NCBI GenBank assembly: GCA_947652605.1 | Contig: OX393581.1 | Location: 46,275,924 to 46,339,923 of the forward strand | Direction: 5' to 3' | Source of the DNA: Elmis aenea | Lineage: Eukaryota; Arthropoda; Insecta; Coleoptera; Elmidae | Length of the DNA stretch: 64,000 nucleotides | In this document: piece after piece, positions 54,886-64,000 of the stretch | Layout: each line of letters opens with the position of its first letter | Numbering within the stretch: the stretch's first letter is position 1 | The notes under the pieces: generated by a model | What the model saw: only the letters and a program-made list of their open reading frames with translations | Database searches by the model: none | Told to the model about the DNA's origin: nothing | Translations under genes and position numbers: made by a program

Positions 54886-55439
54886 GTTAGTATACAGAAT
54901 CCCTACTGTCTAGGTTTTTTTGTGGCAAGTCAGGTACGTGACGGAAATATACGAGTCGAAACAACTGCGCAATTTGTACGGCCTTACTCGTCCATTACCC
55001 GTTTTGTAAACACCAATTTGAATGTAAAATTTTAATGGAGCGCAAAAATAGATTATAAACGAATTAGAGGGAGTTTTTGCAGCCAATATTTACATCGTTT
55101 GTAGAGATATAGCATTTATAATTAACAATTTTTGTTCTAAAATCCCTTAACGTATGTTGGGTGGGTACATCGAAAACTGTTGTAAATAATTTTTCATATT
55201 TTGTGTTAAACTAATTTCCAAATTTAATTTTTATTTGATACATTTTTTAAACGCAATAAACAGAATGTCTCAAAATCGAGACTTGAAATGAGGATTTCGC
55301 CTAACTTAAGAATTAAAAGGTTGTAAACTTGAAACGAAATTTAGTCCAGAATTTTAATCTGAAACAAAAATTATCATAGTTTTTTTCCTTTAGTGATATT
55401 CAGCGCCAAATTTTGCAACTTGACGGTAAGTAAGTCGTA
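54886..55439 (+). other. Presumed TMTC2 intron start
   Basis: This follows the GTTAGT donor at 54886. No further exon recognised; AT-rich. Confidence 0.5.
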
Positions 55440-55925
55440 GGCTCTTAAAATAAGGGCGATCATCAGGATTTTTTATTTTATTCAGTTATGAGTGCTTCTA
55501 CTGTTAGGTGTAGGACTGTTGAGTTGGGTTGTTCTGACATTTCTTCATGTTTTTCTGACGCGCTAGCTTTTTTATGTCTTACCATTTGATGTTTCTAACC
55601 GTTGCTGTTTTTTTTACTTCGTCTTGCCAGGTTTTTCTCGGTCTACCTCTTTTGTTTTTTTCCTGTGATCTTGCTTCATAGGCTTTTTTGGTTAACCTTT
55701 TCTCTTTCATCCTATAAATGTGACCCAACCATCCCAGCTGTCTTTGTTGTATTTTTGTTTCAACTGATTTTATCTTTAATTGTCCTCTATATGCTTCATT
55801 TCTGATTCTATCTTCTTTGGTTTTTCCTTGGATTTTTCTTGGAAATCTCATTTTTGCTGCATTCACACGGCTTCTATTTTTGTTTGTGAGTGTCCACGTT
55901 TCACTTCCGGAGTAACCTTTTTTAC
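55440..55925 (-). pseudogene. RTE-type LINE C-terminal fragment
   Basis: The minus strand reads GYSGSETWTLTNKNRSRVNA, then KTKEDRIRNEAYRGQLK, RQLGWLGHIYRMKEKRLTKK and KRGRPRKTWQDEVKK before a stop at 55579. It has the same domain order as the other RTE ends in the window (9205, 13201, 25530, 29160) but is a separate subfamily. 5'-truncated, antisense to TMTC2, probably in its intron. Confidence 0.8.
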
Positions 55926-56088
55926 CACTTCCACTTTTGGTCGTTTTGGGACTTCTCTATTTCCAAAAAATGTTATCCTCAGTTTCAAATTTGGGTGTTT
56001 GAGACACCCTGTGCAATTACTTTCTTGACGATGAATAAGTTTGAATACAATAGGCATCACAATACATTTTATGAGCTTGTTATTAACG

Positions 56089-56363
56089 CAGTGTTTCTCA
56101 ACTTTTGTATATCAGCACTTTCCTTTTTTGCAATAAATTTTATTGCACCCCCTTTCAATTTTTTTTGTCCTGTCCAAACACTAATATTGATTTAGATTTC
56201 TCAACCATCTTTGAACTAAGTGTATTTTTTTTTTAAATGTTTGCTTTTTAGTACCTTATTTTGCTAATGTAAACTTAAAAATACATTTATCTGTAACACA
56301 AGTTATTTGGCTTGGTAGCAACCTATCGTGTGCGTGACTGCTGCCACAGGTTGATAACCACTG
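56089..56363. mobile_element. hAT MITE, 275 bp, 8-bp target duplication
   Basis: TATTAACG at 56081-56088 and 56364-56371 is a perfect 8-bp duplication. The termini are CAGTGTTTCTCAAC and (reverse complement) CAGTGGTTATCAACC, a classic hAT-type end. The interior is AT-rich and non-coding. Confidence 0.88.
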
Positions 56364-56371
56364 TATTAACG

Positions 56372-57118
56372 GGTAAGATATAGGTATAGTTTAAAAAACG
56401 TTCAATGTGTTAGGTATGAATGGATTTGGTTATATCAATAATATTAATAAGGATTAGCTTGAGATTTATTAGATAAGATTACAGTGATATTAATTACATT
56501 TAATTGTAAAAAAAGTAATTAGAACTGTTTTTTTTTATGGCTTCAAGAAAATTTGTTACGAGGTAAAGCAAAAAGTTATTTAATTCGTTAATTTCTTGGA
56601 TTTATAGTGGCCGAATATCTTGTTAATAAAGTTTTCGTTAATGAAACATTTATATGATATGCACATAAATTAATAAAAACTCAACCTTTTTAAATAAGAC
56701 TGCATTAGGTTATAATTAGAGTATTATTCATTTTAATTAAATAATGGAGTATTCAATATTGTTTAATTTTTAGCACAAAATAACTAGTGAAACAATGTAA
56801 AAGCTTATAACCTTTAACTTTGTCGTAATCAATTAAAGTGTTAAATTGTTTTGTGCATAAATCTATAAATGTTTTAATTTTGGAATAATTGGGTTTAATT
56901 TCATTAATTGTTTGAGTAAAATATGCCAAGAAAAATGAGAATAATCGCCCAGCCAAGATAAATGCTCTTACAATGCATTTTTGGTGGAGGCGTAGGGTAC
57001 AAAAGTAATACGATATTTGTTTCATTCCTTGAATTAAAAACAAACTCTGCTTGTATTATGTTTTAAGATGGTTCATTTATGTGTCATATTTGCAATAAAA
57101 ATAAATGCCTTGTCAATA
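56372..57118. other. Non-coding, nothing recognised
   Basis: AT-rich, no gene. Confidence 0.45.
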
Positions 57119-57120
57119 TA

Positions 57121-58141
57121 CAGTGCAGTCTCTATAGCGTGAACATTCACAAACATGAACGATCGGTTTAGTAATGTAATATACCTATTCCAAAACACGA
57201 ACCACATAATAATTCGTACTCCAAAACGTAAACAACCAATGAAGGAATCAGTAGTAAATATAAATAATCAATTTTTGCAAACAAAGAATACGTATACATT
57301 TGTTTAGACTTGTTTAATATTAATCTAAACTTTGACCAAGCGTGACGCATGTATTATACTGATTATAGCGTCTAAGGAGCCAAATTACCTTACTTTGGGG
57401 AAAAAAAGCGCAACTTTTATTAGAGATGAGGAAGAGATGTGAAATGACTACTTTGCCAAAAAAAAATACGGATTAGCCAAATCCGCCGTATGTGCTCTTA
57501 AAAAGAAAGAAGCAAACGTTAACGTACAACTGGACAACTGGACCAGAAAAATAAAAACTTCAGAACTTATCAGTTTTTCAAACACATTCATAAATGGTTT
57601 TTGCGACAAAGAGAACGAAATTTTCCAATAAGTGGTGGTCTTATTTTGAAAGAGTAAGCAAAATATTTTTTGGAGAAAATTGACATACATTTTCCGCTAG
57701 CTCAGGATGGTCGAAAAATTCTCTAAGAATCGGTATGGTATACGTTTTCTGACTATTACTGGAGAAAAATTGTCTTCAGAACCAGAACTAGTTGCATTCT
57801 TTCTACAAAAACTTGCAAATACAACTGAGGAGTCAAATAGTTATAAACCATGATGCTGATGAAATAGACTTGTACTAGAAGCTACTACCAGGAAAACTTT
57901 CATTTCAAGTGAAGAAAAATCAGCGCTTCTAGGAAAACAACTACAGAGGAGATAACCTTTCTAGCATGTTGAAATTTATATAGAGTAATTTAATATTCAG
58001 TTGTTTTTACAAGTATATGCACTGTTCCTGGCGATGGCTGGTGTTAAATCAGTTCCAAGAACTGCCTGTTCAATAACGTGAACTCCGCGAGACAGTAAAC
58101 ATCAGTGCCTTTATTAGTTCACGTTAGAGAGACTGTAATGT
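57121..58141 (+). mobile_element. Tigger/pogo-type DNA transposon, degenerate
   Basis: The termini CAGTGCAGTCTCTATAGCGT (left) and CATTACAGTCTCTCTAACGT (right, reverse complement) are both followed by GAAC, and TA flanks each end (57119-57120, 58142-58143). The interior encodes pieces of a pogo-type transposase. At 1,021 bp it is missing most of the catalytic domain. Confidence 0.85.
57450..57945 (+). pseudogene. Tigger/pogo-type transposase relic
   Basis: In order and over several frames: KYGLAKSAVCALKKKEAN (the first HTH), LDNWTRKIKTSEL, then NRYGIRFLTITGEKLSSEPE (end of the CENPB-type HTH; G-I-R-x-L-x-I-x-G-E-K-L-S) and DADEIDLY, one stop, KLLPGKTFISSEEKSALLG (start of DDE_1, N-A-D-E-T-G-L-Y-W-K-L-L-P). 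The first catalytic Asp (in DADE) remains; the rest of the core is deleted. Confidence 0.8.
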
Positions 58142-58143
58142 AC

Positions 58144-59047
58144 TTGAATATAGCCAAAAATGAAGAAGATACATTGGATAATGGCCGCAAAGCCCTACTA
58201 ACGTTAGTTAGAAAATAGCTCAATTATCACCAACCGCATCTAATAACTCCAGTCAAACAATATAAGGCTAACATTTACTTTACCTGAATCTATTTAGACT
58301 TAAAAAGTCTTTTATCTCAAAACGTAAAAATCGAGCAACGACATTAAAATGAAATTAGCTGCAGCAGTGATTAACGTAATGACGTATTTTTTAAGGACAC
58401 TCTTTGCAGACTTCGTCGTTAGTGTGTCTCCGTCTCATCTTTCGTCAATTTTCCACTGCTTTAAATATAATTACATCGTCACTCGCTTTTTTCATTGATC
58501 GCGTCTAATTGGTCTTTTACATTGAGTGTAGCTCAGAAGTTAGCGCCGAAGTCGTTGACGCGGTATAAATACATGACCTACCTAGAATACTCACGAGCTA
58601 GAGCCCGACTAGGGTCGGATTTGCATGAATTTACAGTTTGCGCGTGAGGTTTCTTTGCGAATGTAACAATTCCTCTTCAGAGATGTTCGTGTGCCGCTTA
58701 GGGAATGTCCCGGTTAACAACGTCCTCAACCGCAGCCGGGGGATCGCTCCGGCGCGCTCTTAGGAAACGTTAAGGCTAGGTTTTGCTGCGAGATTTGTTG
58801 AGCAAAAAAACCGCCTTTATAGCTGGCTATGTAGAACAACAGCAGGGTCTCTGGAGAATACATTTTATGTCCTAATACAAGTAATTATTTTTAATGTAAC
58901 TCGATTCCGACCGAAAAGTTTGCAGTTTGTTAAAATGAGGTTGCTACCAATTAAAAGTTAGGGATCCACGGAAATATCAACGCGAAACTAAGTTTAAATA
59001 AGCCATTCTTTATTAAAATATATTGCGAAGTGAAACAGATTCGTAAA
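58144..59047. other. Single-copy, G+C-elevated non-coding block
   Basis: From about 58400 to 58800 base composition rises (for example cggcgcgctcttaggaaacg at 58751) without repeats or a convincing exon. An octamer-like atttgcat lies near 58619. A regulatory role is possible but unproven. Confidence 0.35.
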
Positions 59048-59165
59048 ACTGATGTTCATTATTTCCACCCGAACATTTAATAAGCGACCCAACATATTTT
59101 AGTGAATTTATTTCCGATAAGGTCGGCTTTGGGGTTAAGCACGAGCTCGGAAACTATACCCCTGA
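59048..59165. repeat. Duplicated non-coding block, copy 1
   Basis: tgatgttcattatttcc, then atatttta(g/t)tgaat and tttccgataaggtcg, match 62159-62275 in the same orientation, about 80% identical over ~115 bp by eye. Either an old repeat or a duplicated regulatory module. Confidence 0.6.
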
Positions 59166-59583
59166 AAAATTATACCTTCACTACCAGCCAAGATGGCTGG
59201 TAATTGGATTTAACGATAAGTTACCGGCTATACAGTTATTGTGAGAGTTGAAGATTCGGTTAAATGAGAAAAGTTAGCATGGCTGATAAAAGGAAATTTT
59301 ATTTAAGTGTCTTCTGTGTGCAATTCCCGCAGAACGGAAACTATTTTCTTCTTCAAGGGATAGCAGCTTAACGCACAAAGGTAACCCTAAATTGTTACAG
59401 GCTTTTAATGTGTGTAATTAACGTCTTCTTTAAAAGAACAAGTTTCTTAAGCATATTTACAACTTAAATTACATTCTACAGACCTCATACATTACTTTTA
59501 AACATATTTTCACCCTTTTTCTCAAATAAATCTAATATATAAGAAAGACGTCAAAATAACTGCTTAAATGATAAGTATCTTTC
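59166..59583. other. Non-coding
   Basis: Nothing recognised. Confidence 0.4.
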
Positions 59584-59727
59584 GCTTAATCCACTGTTTC
59601 TCAACCTTTTTGATATTAATTTTTATTGCCCCTTTTTTTCGATCCTTTTATAGAGTGGCGCCTTTAAAAAAAGGTCCTCGATTCGTTTTGAAACCCGTCA
59701 CCTGTGTTAAACTGGTGAATAAAACAA

Positions 59728-61259
59728 AGCCATTGGAAAATCAATATTGTACAAGGTTAGTGTACAGGGTGGACCAAATTCGAATGTTTTACGGGGTATC
59801 TCGGTTACCGTAATAGTTAGCCAAAATCTTATATCGGTCTCTTGGGCTATTTTTTTGGAAAAGAACACCTATTTAATCGCATTTCTTACATCGCTTTTCA
59901 TTTTGGCATTACAGACGAAAAATTGAATTTCATCATTTTTGAAAATTTACTGTAACTTCTTTGTTTATTAAAACAAAACAAAATGATAAGAGGTTTTTTA
60001 TGCAGATTCTAATGCTTAATTTAAAAACAATAGATTTTTTTTATTGATCTTTACGTTTGAGATATAAAGTAAACTTATATTTTATTAAATAGAAACCCTA
60101 GTTGGCCATGACTTTTATATAAAAGAGAATTTTTTAGTTTTTCAAAAAAAGATAGTTTTTTCACTAATAGTAATATAGCGTAGCATTATGACGTATATTA
60201 GAATGCCGTGAAATTCAATTTCTCTACCTATGCATGGTTACAGGTAAACAATTTTTCATTATTAACCACTGGTGAATAATGAACAAATTTATATTTTTTG
60301 ATAATGCTGTTGTAGTTTTAAAGAAAAAAAAATTATAGGACGATTTAGTATTATAAAGAAATTCTCTTTATTGGTATTTTAGCATTTAAAACGTTGTTTA
60401 AATAAATTAATTTAATTTTAAAAACTTTGGTGTATTTAAATAACACGACTTTCGCGCCGAAATAAATGACGGTTGTCAATATCCACACCGTCGATTGACA
60501 CAACGTAAAAAAGAAAAGTTTTAATAATGTCAGTATTTTAGATGAAACCATCGCTTAAAAACAATGTTTTTTAATAACAATAGTGATTTAGCAAGATGAG
60601 TAACACGCAGATTCAATATTTCTATAGAATAGATAGGTACTTAACTTTTTATATTTTAGGTTAGAAAGTGCGTACCTAACATAAATGGGTTTGTCTTACT
60701 AGTAGTGAAAAAAATAGTATATACACCACGGTAGAGAAGTCTTATAGCCTTCGGGCCCTTAGATCCCTCGGCGCTTCGCGCCTCGTGATCTAATCTGAGC
60801 CCTCAGGCTATAATAGTTGACTTCTCTACCTTGGTATATAATATACTATTTATATATTTGTTGCAAAAAATAACCAAGATATGGCTAATTATGAAACAAA
60901 TTTACTATCAAAGTTTGCCATGATCTCATGCAAACAAGTCAAGTTTGCATGAAATAAACAACTATATGACTGTTTTTTAATTAAGGATGAAAATCTGTAT
61001 AAAAAACTTCCATAACATTTTGTTCTATTTCAATAAATAAAGAAGTTTTGGTGAATTTTTAAAAATTATGAATTTTTTTTTTGCCTGTAGTGCCAAATCG
61101 GAAAGCAATATAAAAAATTTGATTTTATAGACGTTTTTTTTCCCAAAAAAAAATTTACAACAGACCTACATATATAAGATTGTCGCAAACTATTACGGTA
61201 ACCAAGATACCCCGTAAAACATTCGAATTTGATTGTACAATATTGATTTACCAATGGCT
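59728..61259. mobile_element. Family A inverted-repeat element, copy 2
   Basis: The outer inverted blocks agccattgg(a/t)aaatcaata and attcgaatgttttacggggt, followed by atc(t)cggttaccgtaatag-type sequence, occur at both ends in opposite orientation. The left part shares about 370 bp with 698-980 plus 1590-1690. No transposase gene. It contains a long hairpin at 60714-60849. Confidence 0.7.
60714..60849. repeat. 136-bp imperfect palindrome (hairpin MITE)
   Basis: The arms atagtatat ... ggtagagaagtc ... atagcct ... gggc ... agatc fold back on the mirror-image right half, meeting at a G+C-rich apex ggcgcttcgcgcc. It stands out in the AT-rich surroundings. Flanking TA dinucleotides are compatible with insertion at TA. 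Confidence 0.75.
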
Positions 61260-61570
61260 ATTATTCTTTAACCATTCTGGTACACCTAAAGATGTTTTTG
61301 CAGTTTCTGAATGTCCCTAACGTACTTCCATCTAACAGACTCTGAACTACAAAAAATTAATAATTAACAAATAATATATAAATAATGCTAAATCAATAGA
61401 AGAATTTATTCAAGTCTGAAAGGATTAAATTCGTCCCGTTTCATCCTGTTAAATTATTGTTTTAATACGTGATTTTTTTTTTCATTATTTCGCTCCCCTC
61501 TTCAGATATTTAGCGTCCCTACCCCTAAGGGGGGCGGGCGCTCCGTAGGTTGTGAACCACTGGCTGAATC

Positions 61571-62158
61571 ACTTTAACAATGATTATTACTAGCATTTGA
61601 GATATTATCCTACCTTGACAAAACTTGAATTCTATTGATTTTTTTTGAAAAGTAATCCGCTTCTTAAAAATTATGTATTAATTTTTAAAAAATTAAAAGC
61701 AATTAGTTGTAGTATTGTAGATATTATGTAGCATTTTTTTACTTTGCAAATCCTGTTTATTTATTTTCCAGCTTCCTTTTTTAAAAAATAAGATAGGTGT
61801 AATGTGTACATTACATTCCTGATATTAAATCAATGTACAAAAACTAAAGCTTTGTTCTACACTTTCATTCAAACGCTTTATTTTGCTGTAAAAAATATTT
61901 ATTTTGTTTCTAAGCTGCACGTACCAAAGTTTTGTACAGAGCAACACACTGTTTTTTTAAAGAACTCACATAAATAGAGCCAACGATTGAAAATTTTGAT
62001 TAATTGTCCTAAATACATATTTTTAATTAGCAAAAAGCAATATGCTATATAAAGAATGTTTATCTCAAAGAAAAACTAGAGAAGAATCATCTAAAATCCA
62101 TGTTCGGTAGGGTTATTTCTTTTTTAAAAAAATTCCAGACGGAAAACAAAGTCCAGAA
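61571..62158. other. Non-coding, nothing recognised
   Basis: AT-rich. Confidence 0.4.
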
Positions 62159-62275
62159 ATTGATGTTCATTATTTCCGCTCCAACGTTTAATAAACGACT
62201 CTACATATTTTATTGAATATATTTCCGATAAGGTCGACTTTGGGATCGAATTCGTGCCCGACAAACTACATTACG
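62159..62275. repeat. Duplicated non-coding block, copy 2
   Basis: Same orientation and order as 59048-59165, including tttccgataaggtcg. Followed by more G+C-elevated single-copy sequence to about 62700. Confidence 0.6.
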
Positions 62276-64000
62276 AGACGTCTTTTAAATTACAAATTCG
62301 CCTGGATGTATTTTAGTAAATTTAATGGCAATATCAATTTGAATAATGAGTTGATGCGGATCGATAGAAGGGTGACGTGAAACAAGTGAACGGCTTGTTC
62401 TGCGGCGATTATTAAATTACGTTCAGGCGCTTCAAATCGGTATCGTTTCACGATAATTGGACACGAACTACTGCAAACTGCCGAAACGTCATTTCATACT
62501 TGCCTGCTCTGTAATTGATGTCTGGTGATTCCTTGCCGCGAGTACGTGTACCACCTCGAACAATTTTTAACTCATTGCCGCAAAAACACTGCATCTGTGT
62601 AGCGGCATCTCGCTCTAATTTGATTTAATATTCTGCGGCCAATTGCTGACTAAAATGATGACCAAAGATTCCACAAGTTTGGTTATTGACAAAGGTTGTT
62701 GATAAAGCGTAAAACTAATACGCTTGAATTATTTCAGTGATTCATTTATCTAGTGTAAATAGGTTAAATAAAATATCGTTTGTATTTCTTTAATAACAAT
62801 TTCTTTTAAAAAAGCTTGGCAAGTTCTGAGATTTTCGTTTTTCATTCTGTCTTAAAACTGGTCTAGTATTTCTAGAAGGAATATTTTATTTTTGGTTATC
62901 ACTGGAACTTGCTCGTAATGAGGCAGCATGTAATAAAGTTGAGGCACTTTGTGACAGATGTAGGTATACGAGTGAAAGCTGTCATACTCGACTTTCAAGG
63001 GGAGCTTATAAAAATCGAGTTACGGAGGATAATCGACTGGAGGATATTTTTTTAAATAAGCACAGTGGCGGTTTAGGGCAGGCTCATAGAGGTTAATAGG
63101 CAATGATGTTAGAAGAATTATTACAGTTCTTGTGCGCCGACTACAACGGACTCTTTCTAAAGTCGAGCAACCGAAGGTTAAAAAAAATAGGTTGTGAATG
63201 GAAACACCACATTTATGCAAAATAAATACTGTGTGTTTAAAGTAAATACCACATACTATAAAAACTCTACAGTTATTTCAATACATTATTATTAGTTTTG
63301 CCTGCTCGTCAGAAAGAAAAAAAATCTTTTATGGTTTTTTGTACCCAGCACAAACATATCAGCTTTATACCCGGACTGCCTCTTATCTATGTATTGTTTT
63401 AGAGTCACATAGGTACTTTATTTGGAAACTGACTTAAACATTCACATTTTTATTAGAAGAGTGTTTCTTTTTAAATTTACTTCAAAAAATTATGGAAGTT
63501 TTATGGGTCTTAAATCAACCGTTTTCGTGAAATTTATCTTTTTATAAAACTTTTGAGTGTTACAGCACTTTGAAAATTTCCAACATTTAAATACTTTGAA
63601 AAGGCAGAAAAAAATTGTTTGAAAGTTAGATTGACAAGTAGTTTACCCTTTGCGCTAGCTACATTTTTTAAATATTATGCAGGGTGTTTTTTACGATTAG
63701 TTTAACTTGTGAAACTTATAACATCCAAGACTCATTTTTTAACACAGTCTTTTAAAAAATCTAATAGTTTTTCAAGAACATTGAACCTGTTTCATACCTA
63801 AAATTGATTTTTTCTGAGATATTGCGATTTAATTTCTAATAATTAGGGCAACGCAATATTTTTAAGTAGGCTATGAAGGGAAACAACGGCAACTTTGGAA
63901 CAATGGAAAGAAAAGACTAGGAAGTTATGATTTTATTATTTACCTTCGAATATTTGTTTTTTTTTTTATAATAAAGCTGTAATTTTACCATTTCTACGTT
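62276..64000. other. Non-coding; presumed TMTC2 intron
   Basis: No exon recognised. A repeat scrap starting gcagggtgttttttacg lies at 63680 and runs towards the window end. Confidence 0.4.

Larger units (their letters stand above)
59592..61562. mobile_element. hAT-type element, with nested family A repeat
   Basis: The left end CACTGTTTCTCAACCT and right end (reverse complement) CAGTGGTTCACAACCT agree at 13 of 16 positions. The flanks GCTTAATC (59584-59591) and GCTGAATC (61563-61570) are an 8-bp target duplication with one change. Most of the interior is a separate inverted-repeat element (59728-61259), so the hAT portion itself is a short MITE. No transposase. Confidence 0.75.

Noticed and set aside
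1..64000. CRISPR arrays, operons, bacterial promoters, rRNA or tRNA genes
   Set aside because: None seen. The sequence is eukaryotic; the only tRNA-related signals are the retroelement primer site and a lone B-box-like motif.

Overview
This is a TE-dense, AT-rich stretch of an insect nuclear genome. Repeated piggyBac, pogo/Tigger, Harbinger, hAT, mariner, RTE, Jockey, Penelope and errantivirus copies, together with a TMTC2-like host gene split by multi-kb introns, point to an insect. A beetle is my guess from the flavour of the repeats, but nothing here proves the order.

Host content: the only host gene I can support is a plus-strand gene for a TMTC2-type transmembrane TPR O-mannosyltransferase. 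Three consecutive internal exons of its TPR region are visible (45137-45381, 54274-54414, 54801-54885), with matching splice phases. The first intron is 8.9 kb and is filled with repeats. Sequence downstream of 54885 is presumably the next intron (>9.1 kb). The 45 kb upstream may be intron or intergenic; I could not find earlier exons.

Layout: 0-6.9 kb holds small MITEs, a 592-bp piggyBac MITE nested in an older repeat, and a 1.3-kb foldback element. 6.9-9.8 kb is a minus-strand piggyBac relic with a pogo-type element inserted in it, followed by an RTE 3' end. 11.5-13.7 kb is a Jockey LINE relic converging on an RTE fragment. 14.85-16.06 kb is a Harbinger derivative with a fused, core-deleted transposase. 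19.84-21.61 kb is a DNA transposon with TIRs, a spliced transposase-like gene and a repeated terminal motif. 25.5-28.3 kb stacks an RTE relic, a foldback MITE and a Penelope-like element with an inverted 3' arm. 29.69-36.57 kb is a near-complete, very young errantivirus-like LTR retrotransposon on the minus strand, inserted into an RTE element. 37.7-39.8 kb holds a piggyBac end, a mariner relic and a second Penelope-like element. 41-44.2 kb has a tandem duplication, an inverted Jockey copy and another foldback copy. 45-55 kb is the TMTC2 exon region with hAT, MITE and inverted-minisatellite insertions. 55-62 kb carries an RTE fragment, two hAT elements, a Tigger element and a duplicated non-coding block.

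No new multi-gene system is evident. The most unusual structures are two inverted minisatellite arrays flanking a transposase N-terminal fragment (53.2-53.9 kb), the motif-repeat transposon at 19.8-21.6 kb, and hammerhead-like motifs in the Penelope-like elements. Everything was read by eye; identities and boundaries are approximate unless a target-site duplication fixes them.
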